From Sporopachydermia quercuum (lineage: Eukaryota; Ascomycota; Sporopachydermiomycetes; Sporopachydermiales; Sporopachydermiaceae), in NCBI GenBank assembly GCA_001599295.1, contig BCGN01000004.1, forward strand, positions 1,489,676 through 1,553,675: 64,000 nucleotides of DNA, written 5' to 3'. Of this stretch, positions 32,880 through 43,452 are shown in pieces. The notes under the pieces were generated by a model that saw nothing but the letters and a program-made list of their open reading frames with translations, was not told where the DNA came from and searched no databases. The stretch's first letter is position 1. Every line of letters begins with the position of its first letter. The translations under genes and the position numbers were made by a program.

Positions 32880-34484
32880 TCAATCATCTGTTCCATTCGA
32901 ATCAGCCTTGGTTGCCTCTGATAGAACAGGCTTCACTGCAGGTGCCACTAATGGTTGAAATCTTTCCTCGTCATCTTTCTTTGGAATAGCTCCAAATAAG
33001 GTAAATGATGTACCACAACTGACCTTGACGATCTTATTATCTTTGAAATTCACTTTTGTTGGTTCTTCAACACATTCTTCATCATCCCCAGTACCACATT
33101 GACCAGAAATGTTACTTCCCCATACCCAAACAGAGTTGTCTTCCCCTACAGCAACGCAGAACGAGCCCCCAGAAGCAATTTGCTTGAACTTGGGTAAATC
33201 ATCTCCGGTGACTTTCACAGGAGTGTAAGTCATAACTGATTTGCCAGAGTCAGATTCAATCTTGTTCACTAATTCCNCATTGTCAACTCCTAATTGATAA
33301 TCGTCATTGAGACCAAACGTGTATATTGAACCATCTCTTGAAAGAGCAATAGAATGTTTGCCTCCACCAGTGACATCAATGATATCTTTGTCATCAAAGA
33401 ATTCAATATAAGTAGGCTCCCATATATTGTTCAAGTTGTTTCCTTCTTCTATTTCTTCCAGTGTTCGTTTTTTATCTTCGTTATTCTCTTTTTTTTCTCC
33501 ATCACCTTCTTTTTCGTCATCATCAGTTTCTTGTTCTTTGACTGGGTGACCACATTGTCCATAGGAATTTGAACCCCATGATAAAACTCTTCCGTCTTTA
33601 TCAATAGCAAAAGCATGGTAGGCACCAGCACCGATTCGAACAATATTTTTAAGAATCTTCTTTTCACTAGGTAACAAATAGTTGTATTCTTCATCAGCTT
33701 TAGTAGGATGACCCAATTGACCAGAATAATTGAAACCCCAGGTGTAAACTCTGCCATCCGCAGTGAGCGCCATCATCGAATCACCTCCACCTGCCAATTG
33801 TACTACACGCTCTAAAGCTGGTAATAATTGAGGAGGATTGACAAGAATCTTATCTTTGATTAGGTCAAAGCCAGGATGTTTAGAAGTCAAAGAATGGGCC
33901 CTAAAGGTTCCCCAGCCATAAACATGATATTCGGAAGTGATAGCCGCAGAAAACAGTTCAGATGACGCTACTTGAACAAATTTTACATCTTCTGGCAATA
34001 AATCAATCAATTTAGGACAGGATTCTTGAGGATCTAAATCTGTATCAATATCAGGGTCAGAGACGATATTTCTTCCCAAGGAAAAATCATCATTTGATCC
34101 CCATGACCATATCTTTCCATCCTTATCTAAAGCAAGCCCGTGTTGATCACCGGCAAAGAAATCTACTATACCAACTGTCCAAGGTAATAAATACCTGTTC
34201 AATTTTGGTCTCAAAGCTTCTGTAGTGTCTGGACCTAAACCAAGCTCAGAACAACCACCAGATCCTACCGCGAACAATTTGATTTTCTCTTCAGGTAAAG
34301 TTGGAAAGTCGTTCATTCCTTTTCGAAGCCTTTTTAACGGAAAGAGCTTTTTGGCTCTTTTTGGTCTTGTTGCCACTTCACCACCATTAGGTTCTGCATC
34401 AAGCTTTCGCTTTCCAGTTCTCTTGACAGTTTCCTTTCTAGCTGCTGGAGCAGCTTTCTTAGCGGTGCTTTTTCGGACTGCCAT
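32880..34484 (-). CDS. SRM1: Ran/Gsp1 guanine nucleotide exchange factor (RCC1 family)
   Basis: A 534-aa protein with a basic N-terminal tail (RKSTAKKAAPAARKETVKR, likely a nuclear and chromatin signal), followed by a seven-bladed RCC1 propeller. Repeats include GDQHGLALDKDGKIWSWGSN, GGDSMMALTADGRVYTWGFN, GAYHAFAIDKDGRVLSWGSN, GGKHSIALSRDGSIYTFGLN and GGSFCVAVGEDNSVWVWGSN. RCC1 proteins load GTP on Ran in the nucleus and so drive nuclear transport. An acidic loop (about 310-345) lies between blades. S. cerevisiae Srm1/Prp20 is 482 aa. It is divergent from ENP1 and lies between HIS7 and ENP1, which are neighbours in S. cerevisiae. Other RCC1-repeat proteins exist, but the N-terminal tail and full set of blades favour Srm1. 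Confidence 0.9.
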   Translation of the reverse strand: MAVRKSTAKKAAPAARKETVKRTGKRKLDAEPNGGEVATRPKRAKKLFPLKRLRKGMNDFPTLPEEKIKLFAVGSGGCSELGLGPDTTEALRPKLNRYLLPWTVGIVDFFAGDQHGLALDKDGKIWSWGSNDDFSLGRNIVSDPDIDTDLDPQESCPKLIDLLPEDVKFVQVASSELFSAAITSEYHVYGWGTFRAHSLTSKHPGFDLIKDKILVNPPQLLPALERVVQLAGGGDSMMALTADGRVYTWGFNYSGQLGHPTKADEEYNYLLPSEKKILKNIVRIGAGAYHAFAIDKDGRVLSWGSNSYGQCGHPVKEQETDDDEKEGDGEKKENNEDKKRTLEEIEEGNNLNNIWEPTYIEFFDDKDIIDVTGGGKHSIALSRDGSIYTFGLNDDYQLGVDNXELVNKIESDSGKSVMTYTPVKVTGDDLPKFKQIASGGSFCVAVGEDNSVWVWGSNISGQCGTGDDEECVEEPTKVNFKDNKIVKVSCGTSFTLFGAIPKKDDEERFQPLVAPAVKPVLSEATKADSNGTDD

Positions 34485-35023
34485 TGCGCTCGGTGTAGAA
34501 ATAAATATAGCAGAATTCTATGCTAATTCTGTTAAACCCCCGTGAACACTAAATTAAATCAATAGATAATTGGATAACCGAACGATTCACTGTTTACTTC
34601 TAAGAAGNACGTAACTCTAGCAAATAGCCATTGGTATGTTTTGGTTTGTGTGATACTTTGTATGATCAGCCTTGGGATGAGACGTGATGTCTGAACTGGC
34701 TACTAGAACTTGGTTTATGGAATGATTGGGTGTCAATTTCGGAGTATAAAAGTATTACTACTAAAATAATGATAATTTCCTCTATTTATATGAAAATATT
34801 GATCATGTGATAACCGAACATCACGTCTCCTCCTACAATGATTAGATAGTAAATTTTTCACACATACAAAAAAAATTTTGATAGTATGAATGAAATAATT
34901 CATTTACAAGCATCAGCTCATTTATAAAAAATCAGAGAAATTAAGTAATTGTACTTGGATGAACGTAGTGATTGTTGTTTGAAAGTACCAATTTTCTTTT
35001 TAAGCACTGCGTAATCTAGAAAN
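34485..35023. promoter_or_regulatory. Divergent SRM1/ENP1 promoter region
   Basis: Contains TCATGTGA at 34803-34810 followed by TCTCCTCC at 34826-34833 (fragment of the palindromic element), and an RRPE-like AAAAATTTT at 34871-34879, about 145 bp before ENP1, as in ribosome-biogenesis promoters. No gene was recognised. Confidence 0.45.
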
Positions 35024-36400
35024 ATGGGCAAAATATCCAGGAGCAAAGGTCCACGACATGATCCATTAGCAGTGGACATCGATGGAGCAAGCGGTAATCT
35101 TAGAACTACAAGAAGAGGAGATTTGCCTGCAGCTGTCGATGAAAAGGAAAAGAAAAAAGAACAATATGTTGACGCTGATTTGTCAAGGAAGATTTTGCAA
35201 ATGGCAAAGAAACAAAGAGAAGAATTAGAAGAAGAAGAGGAAGAAAATGCACCAGAAGAACCATCGTATAAGTTAGAGTATGATTCAGAGGAAGAGTCAG
35301 AAGACGAGGAGGATGAAGACTTTGAAGAATATGAAGAATACAATGCTGATTTAGAAGGATATGAAGAAGATGGTGAAGAAGATCAAGAAGCCGATGCATT
35401 ATTTGAACAATATTTCAGTAACAATAGAATTGGGGTCAATCTTGCGGATAAGATTATGGAAAAAATAAGAGAACAAGAGCAGAAACATCAAATGAGAATT
35501 GCCCCACCAGAAGGAGCTTATAGTAAAACAAACGATCCAAGAAGAGAAGCTGAAGGTGTTATGTTACCTCCTAAGGTTATTGCTACCTATGAAAAAGTTG
35601 GTGAATTGCTATCTAGATACAAGTCTGGAAAATTACCCAAAGTATTTAAGATCATTCCATCTCTCAGAAACTGGACCGATATTTTATATGTCACCAATCC
35701 TGAAATGTGGTCTCCTAATGCAGTTTATGAGGCAACGAGATTATTTGTTTCTAACCTGAAAGCCAAGCAAGCTGAAAAGTACATTCGAATGGTTCTTCTT
35801 CCTAGATTTAGAGATGATATTGAAGAAAAACAAGTAATGGCTGCTGAGAATATCCCCACTCATAACTGGTCTACTTTTGGTAACAAGAAAATTCCTCTTA
35901 ACTATCATATCTATCGTTCTCTTAAGAAAGCTCTATATAAACCCGAAGATTTCTTCCGTGGGTTTGTCTTTCCATTGTTAGAAGAAAATTGTACTGTGAA
36001 AGAAGCTACCATTGTTGCCTCTGTGTTAGCTAAAGTATCCATTCCTTCTTTACATTCTTCTGCTGCTCTGATGAGACTTACAGAGATGGAATACTCACCA
36101 GCTTGCAGTTTGTTCATCAGAGTGTTGATCAACAAAAAGTATGCTCTGCCATATAAAGTAGTAGATAATTTAGTGTTTTATTTCATGAGATTTAGAGCCA
36201 TCCCAGGCATTAATTTACCAGAAAGTGAAGCAAGGCTTCCGGTTGTTTGGCATAAATCATTCTTGGTATTTGCTCAACGGTATAAGAACGCTATCACAGA
36301 AGATCAAAGAGATTTGCTATTGGAAACTGTGCGAACGAGAGGCCATCATGCTATTGGTCCTGAAATCAGAAGAGAGCTTTTATCTGGTGTTTCTCGGTAA
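35024..36400 (+). CDS. ENP1: Bystin family 40S assembly factor Enp1
   Basis: A 458-aa bystin. The N-terminus MGKISRSKGPRHDPLAVDID is the family start. An acidic stretch spans about residues 65-125. The folded bystin domain follows: YKSGKLPKVFKIIPSLRNWTDILYVTNPEMWSPNAVYEATR, YHIYRSLKKALYKPEDFFRGFVFPL, SIPSLHSSAALM and VVWHKSFLVFAQRY. Enp1 is a nucleolar-to-cytoplasmic component of pre-40S particles needed for small-subunit rRNA processing and export. S. cerevisiae Enp1 is 483 aa and is encoded next to HIS7. An N sits just before the ATG (35023). Confidence 0.95.
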   Translation: MGKISRSKGPRHDPLAVDIDGASGNLRTTRRGDLPAAVDEKEKKKEQYVDADLSRKILQMAKKQREELEEEEEENAPEEPSYKLEYDSEEESEDEEDEDFEEYEEYNADLEGYEEDGEEDQEADALFEQYFSNNRIGVNLADKIMEKIREQEQKHQMRIAPPEGAYSKTNDPRREAEGVMLPPKVIATYEKVGELLSRYKSGKLPKVFKIIPSLRNWTDILYVTNPEMWSPNAVYEATRLFVSNLKAKQAEKYIRMVLLPRFRDDIEEKQVMAAENIPTHNWSTFGNKKIPLNYHIYRSLKKALYKPEDFFRGFVFPLLEENCTVKEATIVASVLAKVSIPSLHSSAALMRLTEMEYSPACSLFIRVLINKKYALPYKVVDNLVFYFMRFRAIPGINLPESEARLPVVWHKSFLVFAQRYKNAITEDQRDLLLETVRTRGHHAIGPEIRRELLSGVSR

Positions 36401-36784
36401 CAGATGTTGAAGTGATTTTTGTTGGAAAGGTAAAAATCTTGGTGATGGTTTTCATTTAGACGTGCTTTTTGCAGAGGTGCGGTGTAGAGTAAGTTAATAA
36501 TGGAATGCACAGAATATTCAAACGGTATATGTTGGTAATTAGTGTGAATTTTATATGATACATGTATACGATATATTGAGATTGTATATGGTCATATACA
36601 CTTATTTTATTATACCTTGCTCATGAAATGCACATTATTACCTTCCTGTTGCCAATATCAGAAAATTCCCAAAATAAACACACATTATTATCATTATTCC
36701 CTACAATCATTCCAGTTCCGGTAATCGATTTTTGTTCTCAACTCTAATAAATACACTTTCTGTTGACGTTTCTTCTTAATTTCT
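36401..36784. other. Convergent intergenic ENP1/PLC1
   Basis: AT-rich terminator region with a small inverted repeat GTATATG-GT-CATATAC near 36585. Nothing else was recognised. Confidence 0.5.
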
Positions 36785-39700
36785 TCATTTACTAAAATCA
36801 GTTTTAATAAATAAGGTGGAGAATATATACTCTTCTCCATTCAAATCGTATAATGGAACATGTCTATACCCTTGGTTCAAATATGTCAGTCTCACACAGT
36901 ATAAACCGAACACTTCATCATTATGCATTAATGAAAATCGTAAAAATGCAAAATCCATATCATGTCTATCCAAATTTATAGTAAAACGAGTATTCCATAT
37001 AGGATTATAACCATTATTAACTACTGCATTCGTGCTAGCTTTAAACGGATTCTCTCTACCTGATGATCCTGTACTACTTCCAGAATGAACTTTAGTCAAA
37101 GATGTTCCGTCAGTTGATCTCATACTAAGAAGTAAATGGTCCAATCGTGATGTTGGTATAGGAAGCTGTGTAGTAGCAATAGTACAATGCGCATCTGGTT
37201 CTAATCCTAGTATTTCAATGCTTACTTTCGGACTAAGAATGCCATTTTTCATATCTTTTGGTCTCGGCAGCTGCATAGCAGAAACAACTGTTAATTGGAT
37301 TCTGATTTTCTCTTTAAACCCAAAATCAAGTAGATGTTTGTGTGTGTCTAAACTGCCGAACAAATTCACTTTACGGAGATAGTCAGGTTTCAGTACATAT
37401 CCTGATTTACTGCCTTGATTGAACATAGCATCGTTGATTTGAACTCCTGTGTCATATGTCTGCCAGTTCAACGCCACCATTTGAACACCAGTTTTCCAGT
37501 AAACGCAAGGAATAAAATTCGATGATGAGACTCGAAATCCTGAAGGATAAACACGCATGAAATACTTTTTATTGTGTTTTCTCACTTGGTATGCTTTGGA
37601 CTGGTCCTTCAGAAACGTATTTATCCGCTTTTCAGCTAGTGAAAAGCAATGGTTGTATGTTTTCGATTCTGGTAAGGAGAAATTGCGAAAAGTGATACCT
37701 TTTAGATAAACACCAAGGTCAGCTAGCTCTGGATGTAGCTTTACATTTTTGTGCTTTCTCCTTACACTTCTTAGTCTGATTCTTGTTTTGGATTCGTTGA
37801 TGCCATCTTCGCTAACACTGCTAGTAGTTGATGTAGTAGTTGATGAAGCTGACGTAGGAAAACTATCGGTGCTACTGAAAGAAGCTGAACTTGAACTTTT
37901 ATTCTGTTGGTCGCAGCTCTTAACTTTGATAAGGATTTTATGTTTCAATTCAATAGGAGAAGGTAATTGATACATGATGCTAGCAAAAGACTTTGTTACC
38001 AACATTTCACCAAACAGGCTCTTGAAAAGCGTTGTAGCCTTTTTTTGGTTTTCAATGTTGCAATGAATTTCTAAAGAAAGAATCACCGGGTATGGAGATG
38101 CAATAAACGCATATTTTCTTATGGATGTGATTACATCGGCCAAATCAATTGGAGATGTGAAAGTTCTTCCATGAGAAACAATAGGACCATTATCGCCATC
38201 CCAAATATCAATCTCCAAGCATTTACAGCCTTTTTGGAGAGCTCTAATGTATGCCTCAACAGAAGATGCTCCTGCAACTTGTCTTCCTACTAAGTACGTG
38301 TTATGAGATGATGAAATATAGTACTGATTCAGAGGTTTTGTGAAGTCTTCTTCTACTTCAGAATCGTTACCAACGATAGAACAGTATGAAGATAACAGGA
38401 AACTGGTGAATGACTCGACGGTAAATGTTTCAGTATGATTTCCAGAATCATCTGTTGATTTACTGGAGAATTTGCTAAAAATCCTTCTTGCTTCAGTCTC
38501 GGAGATGATTTCCTTTTGAACATTCGTAAGAAAAGCCGTGAATGAATCAAAATTCATATGAAGCGCATCCTCATTGATAAGCTTGGAGCTATTGTCTTCG
38601 ATTGATTTGATAGTAGAAATACTAGCAGAAGCAGTACCAGAAAAAACTGTACTAATATTACTAATAGAGGCAGCAGTTGTAGTAGTACTGCTAGCAGTGG
38701 AATCAGAAAAAGTGCTGGTGTCAATACTAATGGTGGTGGTTGTTGCACTATTAACATTATCGGCATTGTTCTCAATTGCATCCCCAGATAACCCATTCGT
38801 ATTATCACTCGCACTACAAACAGCTGTTATGACACTGCTAGAATCAGAGCTGCTATCCGCTTTATGTAAATGACCCAACCAATCTGGATGTAAATGTCTC
38901 TTATTACCATTACCATTGCCAATAGAATCATGTCTTTTGATCAAACGATAGAATATATCAATCATCTCCGATCTTGTTTTCAACAGCTTGACAAAATGCT
39001 GAAACTCCTGAAAATCAAGATAGCCACTTCTGTCAGTGTCAGAGATTTTAAATAAATCCTGAAGAAACTCAGTCGAGCAATTGACATGAAGATTTCTGGT
39101 TAATTTCACTACATTCTCAAAGGATAAATATTCTGTTCCATCTTCTGCCTTTTTGACAAAGCTTTGATTCCAATGAACATTAACAAATACAGCATCTGGC
39201 AGTAATAGTCCACTCATTATTGCTTGTCGATAGACTAGTAGCTTCCTTACAACTGATATAAACAAGTCAAAATCTTTATCGTCAATTCCAATAATATGTA
39301 AAGCTTTTGGTTTATTGTTAACACCACCAGTATAAACAATAGTAGCCCATTTTTTCTCTAGATCACTTGAAACGTTGAATTCTTCTCTGTAATTTCTAGC
39401 ATCTTCACCAACACGTATTTCGTATATTTTATCTACTTCCATTCGAGAATTTATCTTGGCGCTCCAGGTAATAACTGCAGTACTAGGGTTGATACGGAAA
39501 ATGCGCTGGACTTTTTTCCTATGAGTGATTTTGAAAAACGGAATACCGTCCATGAGAATTTGCGGAACAATTGGCTTTTCTATTTTCATTGGTTTCTTCT
39601 GGTTCTCTTTCGATGGTTCAGTATTGAATTCTTGAGATGTTATCAATGGCTTTTCATTTGAATCGTCATAAATGGTAGAAATCTGGGTTGGTGTTACTGG

Positions 39701-40828
39701 ATCAACAGTTGATGCAATTGGAGTTAATGCGCTGCTTTCTGATCCTGTGAGGGTAGAAGGAGTTGTGATATTATCTTCTGACAAATGTCTTTCAGTTAAT
39801 CTGAGACCATCGAATGTTTCATATAGTGAAGACAGCAGCTTTGAAGTGCCCAAAGGTCTAGTGATAGGGCCACTATTCCCAGAACTGGAGTTGTTTTCAT
39901 ATACATCCGAAGTGCTGTTTCCTCGGCTTCTGGATAAAGAAGAATTAGTGACTGCTTGCCATATTTTAGCTCGATTGGAAACACTCGACGAAACAATTGA
40001 TTTACTGCTAATTGTTGTTGATAAATCATTTGAGCTAGAGGTAAATTTTGGCTTATCTGATTTCAATGAAATCTTTGAAGAAGAGTCCATAGACGAAAAT
40101 GTTTCTGTCGATGTTGCTTTAGTAGTCTTCTCATTTGTAGTGCTAGAAGATAACGTGATCGCCACTTTACTGTAGAATTTTTTCAATGTAGTTCTGAAGG
40201 AGCGATCGCTCGGTTGATCGCTCACCTGTTCTGAACATCCATCTTTTACGTCTTCTTCTTCTTCTTTATATACAGTAGTAGTTGTACCTTCATATGATGA
40301 TCTTGGTGAGATAGTATCTAAATTATCCGTAGTTTCTTTTTGCTCATCAGAATTAATTGCGTCATGTGTTTCCAGAATTTCATTACTCTCTTCGTTTATA
40401 CTGAGACTCAGATGTTCAATGGAGTTTCTTCTGTCTGGGGTTTTCTCTAAATGATCATCTGTTGAACCTGTTCTTCTTAAAGAATTACCGCTATGGTTAT
40501 TATGGTTTGAGCTCTCAAACGGTAGCTTAACGTCATGCCGAGAACCTTTTGAAGAGGTACGTCTTAGAGTGGATAAATGACTAGAGATTGAATTTCTAGA
40601 ATACGACAAAACAGGAGAACAAGCTCTTGGAGATCCAGTTGGTGATGAGGATCTTGGAGAGTTGAGCTCGGCTATTGCTATTGCATTCTGATTTGTTTGC
40701 TGAGGTGTTGTTGATATGTTTGTTGTGCTATTTGTAGTACTGACATGAGCAGATGTTGAGTCAAATGGAATGTTTGTCAATGGTTGTAACGGGGGTGATT
40801 TATGATATTGATACTGAGAATCGTTCAT
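36785..40828 (-). CDS. PLC1: Phosphoinositide-specific phospholipase C (delta type)
   Basis: A 1347-aa protein; the start is the first ATG, and a few in-frame codons upstream lack one. The N-terminal 440 residues are Ser/Thr-rich and disordered. A PH-like domain follows (about 440-535, RIFRINPSTAVITWSAKI), EF hands (DTDRSGYLDFQEF near 600), and a Ser/Thr-rich insert at 650-740. The catalytic X box is at about 830-975, with both catalytic His in SSSHNTYLVG and IVSHGRTFTS plus EIDIWDG. The Y box (about 1035-1150) has FRNFSLPES, SNFIPCVYWKTGVQMVALNWQTYD and NQGSKSGYVLKP. A C2 domain ends the protein. It cleaves PI(4,5)P2 to IP3 and diacylglycerol in a Ca2+-dependent way, feeding inositol polyphosphate signalling. 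S. cerevisiae Plc1 is 869 aa, so the N-terminal extension is notable. Confidence 0.95.
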   Translation of the reverse strand: MNDSQYQYHKSPPLQPLTNIPFDSTSAHVSTTNSTTNISTTPQQTNQNAIAIAELNSPRSSSPTGSPRACSPVLSYSRNSISSHLSTLRRTSSKGSRHDVKLPFESSNHNNHSGNSLRRTGSTDDHLEKTPDRRNSIEHLSLSINEESNEILETHDAINSDEQKETTDNLDTISPRSSYEGTTTTVYKEEEEDVKDGCSEQVSDQPSDRSFRTTLKKFYSKVAITLSSSTTNEKTTKATSTETFSSMDSSSKISLKSDKPKFTSSSNDLSTTISSKSIVSSSVSNRAKIWQAVTNSSLSRSRGNSTSDVYENNSSSGNSGPITRPLGTSKLLSSLYETFDGLRLTERHLSEDNITTPSTLTGSESSALTPIASTVDPVTPTQISTIYDDSNEKPLITSQEFNTEPSKENQKKPMKIEKPIVPQILMDGIPFFKITHRKKVQRIFRINPSTAVITWSAKINSRMEVDKIYEIRVGEDARNYREEFNVSSDLEKKWATIVYTGGVNNKPKALHIIGIDDKDFDLFISVVRKLLVYRQAIMSGLLLPDAVFVNVHWNQSFVKKAEDGTEYLSFENVVKLTRNLHVNCSTEFLQDLFKISDTDRSGYLDFQEFQHFVKLLKTRSEMIDIFYRLIKRHDSIGNGNGNKRHLHPDWLGHLHKADSSSDSSSVITAVCSASDNTNGLSGDAIENNADNVNSATTTTISIDTSTFSDSTASSTTTTAASISNISTVFSGTASASISTIKSIEDNSSKLINEDALHMNFDSFTAFLTNVQKEIISETEARRIFSKFSSKSTDDSGNHTETFTVESFTSFLLSSYCSIVGNDSEVEEDFTKPLNQYYISSSHNTYLVGRQVAGASSVEAYIRALQKGCKCLEIDIWDGDNGPIVSHGRTFTSPIDLADVITSIRKYAFIASPYPVILSLEIHCNIENQKKATTLFKSLFGEMLVTKSFASIMYQLPSPIELKHKILIKVKSCDQQNKSSSSASFSSTDSFPTSASSTTTSTTSSVSEDGINESKTRIRLRSVRRKHKNVKLHPELADLGVYLKGITFRNFSLPESKTYNHCFSLAEKRINTFLKDQSKAYQVRKHNKKYFMRVYPSGFRVSSSNFIPCVYWKTGVQMVALNWQTYDTGVQINDAMFNQGSKSGYVLKPDYLRKVNLFGSLDTHKHLLDFGFKEKIRIQLTVVSAMQLPRPKDMKNGILSPKVSIEILGLEPDAHCTIATTQLPIPTSRLDHLLLSMRSTDGTSLTKVHSGSSTGSSGRENPFKASTNAVVNNGYNPIWNTRFTINLDRHDMDFAFLRFSLMHNDEVFGLYCVRLTYLNQGYRHVPLYDLNGEEYIFSTLFIKTDFSK

Positions 40829-41727
40829 TTTCAATCAATAGATCCGTCCAATCATGTATCCGAAGGTTAAAATTATGATCCACAGAGATATATCTATTTC
40901 GCTAGCTGTTGAAAATATCTGTCAATTCATTATCTCATAGTCATATAGGTAAATATCATTAACACGCACAGTTGATTGGTCTCCGGTTCCTCATATCCAA
41001 TATGTTGTGGAAGCTTGTGTAAGCTTGAGTCTATAAACAACACAAAATAAATTGGTTACAAGCCCGTGACACGATTTATGGCATTGGTATGGCTTCGTGG
41101 CTGATATAGCAACTATTCTCGTGCGCTTGATTTAGGGACTTTTCTGTTCTATTTTCAAATCTTTTTGCCTCTATTATTATATAATTTCTCTCATTTCTAT
41201 TTTGGATTGTCGTTTCTTCTGGACTATCAATGTCGGGGATGATTTGTTAGGGGTATTTCTTGAAATGGCAATAATCATATGCATCGAGGACAAAAATGCG
41301 TTAATTGTGCATTGAAGACTATTTTTCTTGATTATGTGATCTGTAAATGATAACGCAACAAATTACTTGAAAGGGAAGCAAAGTTGTAGTAGCTACGGCA
41401 TGAGATTGGAACTTTATCTGGACAGCACTGATAATCATCTTTTATATCTCTTGACATCCTCAGGATTATGCTTTATCCATTTTCACTGGAGATCAAGGAA
41501 CATCACGATAAAAGAATGCTATTCACTATGTTGGTTGTTAGTTCGAAATTGTGAGCTATAATAACTCTAGCTGGTGGCAAGTTTTTGATACGGATCATAT
41601 CATAGGTACTGTAGCATATGCTGGAAGGAGTTCCACACCAATCACATTCTAGCAAGATAATGGGAATGTATAGATTTCATTGACTTTTCTATTACAAGGA
41701 TCAAAAGTTAACTGATATTTTATAACA
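40829..41727. other. Divergent intergenic PLC1/SLC35F-like gene
   Basis: A 0.9-kb promoter region. Short ORFs are present but lack support. No repeat, tRNA or strong motif cluster was recognised. Confidence 0.45.
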
Positions 41728-43452
41728 ATGGCGCGTCCCTCTTCAGAATCTAAGCATGCGTTCTCAGAGAGCTCAAATCTACTTCCTCCTGACCAGGAGG
41801 AAGCTCATAGTAGATCCCCTATCACTAAATCACCTCTTATGGCTCAACAATCACATATTCATCTACGACTGAAGAAAGTACTTACAAATAGTCCTGCAAT
41901 ACTTTCCCCACGAATGCAGCAATATTTGAATACTCCTCTTAATAATCCTCTAACACCAAGATCAGTGTTATCGGAACTTCATCCTATCTCAAAAGCTCAA
42001 GTTCGCGCTCGTTGGCAAGTTGGTCTCATTCTCTTATGCATGGTGATCCTGATGTGGGTAATAAGTGCTTTCCTAGTGAGTGATTTATCTAACGCTCAGG
42101 ATTTCCAAAGACCGTTCTTTATTACCTATGTCACGACAAGCTCATTCTCGTCTTATTTGATACCCAGCATTGTTCGTCAGTTGTTTTTCTTTCTCAAGAA
42201 TCTATGGAGTTCGATTGTTTTCAGAGGAAGTCAATACTCTTCTGGGCTGTTGGCATCAGGAAAGCAAAAACAGACATACGGAGCATCTGAGAACAATATT
42301 TCCACTCAAACTGAAAATGAATATGAAAACGATCCTAATGTATCCAAAGCTGTCAGAAGCTTGAGAAGAGCAAGTAGAGGTATGAATGATAGAATTGGTG
42401 ATCTCAAAAATGTTAGAATTGAATCAAATTGGAGGACCCCACGTTCAATATTCTCCGAGATATCAACATCTTCTAAAACTCCGAAGAACAAGAACACTCT
42501 ATTATCTACAACTGCTACAGCTTTTTATGGGCTGAAGTTTTCTATCTTATACTTCTCAACTAACTATTTTACGAACATGTCGCTCAAGTATACAACAGTA
42601 TCTTCTCAAACCATCATTGCTACAACATCAAGTGTCTTTGCATTCATATTTTCAGTTTCAATTTTCAAACTTGAGAAGTTTACTTACACCAAGGCCGTTT
42701 CCATTGCTTTTTCTATTATAGGAATAGCTCTTATTACATTTGCGTCTTCGGATTCAGATGCTGATGATCCTGATCCCGAATTCTCATTTTCTTCAATGAT
42801 GTTTGGCAATGCCTTGGCTTTAACATCTGCTATGACATATGGATTATATACAGTTAGTTTGAAAGTGTCTATTGGAGATGAAAGCAATTGCAATATGACA
42901 TTATTATTTGGTTTCATTGGCTTTTTCACGCTTATATTATTCTGGCCTTTATTACCTTTGCTTTGTTATTTTGAGTTAGAGCCTTTAGACTTCAGTTTGC
43001 CTAATTTGAACGAGATCGTGAAACTTGTCATCCTAAACGTGGTTTGCACAATTATTGGAGATTTTTCATTTGTGATAGCAATGCTTTTGACATCACCAAT
43101 AGTTGCTACTGTTGCTATTTCAGGAACAATTCCTGTTGCTATGATTGGAGACTTTTGGGTTGCATCTGTTATCCCTACCCAATGGCAGTATTATGTTGGA
43201 GCTGGTTTGGTTTGCATAGCGTTTATAGCTATAAATCGGGCCGAGGAAGAAGAGAAGGAGGAATTGGAGCAAGAGATATTCGATGCTGTTGTAGAGGAGA
43301 TCGAAACATTAAGTATACTTAATGATCACGCGAATATCGACGCAACCGATATTCCACCTAGGGATAGCAGTAGACTGAGAGTGGTCAGTATTCCTACTGA
43401 TGGTGTTAACTATGGTGGAAGTAATATAGACGAAATTTTAAATAGTGTATAG
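41728..43452 (+). CDS. Drug/metabolite-transporter superfamily protein, SLC35F5-like (Thi74/YML018C group)
   Basis: A 574-aa membrane protein with about ten transmembrane helices. An N-terminal 90-residue cytosolic tail precedes helix 1 (VGLILLCMVILMWVISAF). A 130-residue hydrophilic loop separates the first two helices from the rest (FSILYFSTNYFTNMSLKYTTVSSQTIIATTSSVFAFIFS, FGNALALTSAMTYGLYTVSLK, VVCTIIGDFSFVIAMLLTSPIVATVAISGTIPVAMIGD). These match the EamA-type fold of fungal YML018C/Thi74 and human SLC35F5. The substrate is not established; in yeast these proteins lie in vacuolar or other internal membranes, and THI74 responds to thiamine. The acidic C-terminal tail faces the cytosol. A specific orthologue cannot be chosen from sequence alone. 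Confidence 0.85.
   Translation: MARPSSESKHAFSESSNLLPPDQEEAHSRSPITKSPLMAQQSHIHLRLKKVLTNSPAILSPRMQQYLNTPLNNPLTPRSVLSELHPISKAQVRARWQVGLILLCMVILMWVISAFLVSDLSNAQDFQRPFFITYVTTSSFSSYLIPSIVRQLFFFLKNLWSSIVFRGSQYSSGLLASGKQKQTYGASENNISTQTENEYENDPNVSKAVRSLRRASRGMNDRIGDLKNVRIESNWRTPRSIFSEISTSSKTPKNKNTLLSTTATAFYGLKFSILYFSTNYFTNMSLKYTTVSSQTIIATTSSVFAFIFSVSIFKLEKFTYTKAVSIAFSIIGIALITFASSDSDADDPDPEFSFSSMMFGNALALTSAMTYGLYTVSLKVSIGDESNCNMTLLFGFIGFFTLILFWPLLPLLCYFELEPLDFSLPNLNEIVKLVILNVVCTIIGDFSFVIAMLLTSPIVATVAISGTIPVAMIGDFWVASVIPTQWQYYVGAGLVCIAFIAINRAEEEEKEELEQEIFDAVVEEIETLSILNDHANIDATDIPPRDSSRLRVVSIPTDGVNYGGSNIDEILNSV

Noticed and set aside
34918-35343. A serine-rich open frame antisense to ENP1
   Set aside because: It is the reverse complement of the acidic GAA/GAG-rich tract of ENP1.
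39672-40175. A 167-codon open frame on the plus strand inside PLC1
   Set aside because: It lies antisense to the Ser/Thr-rich N-terminus of PLC1; the codon structure explains the open frame.
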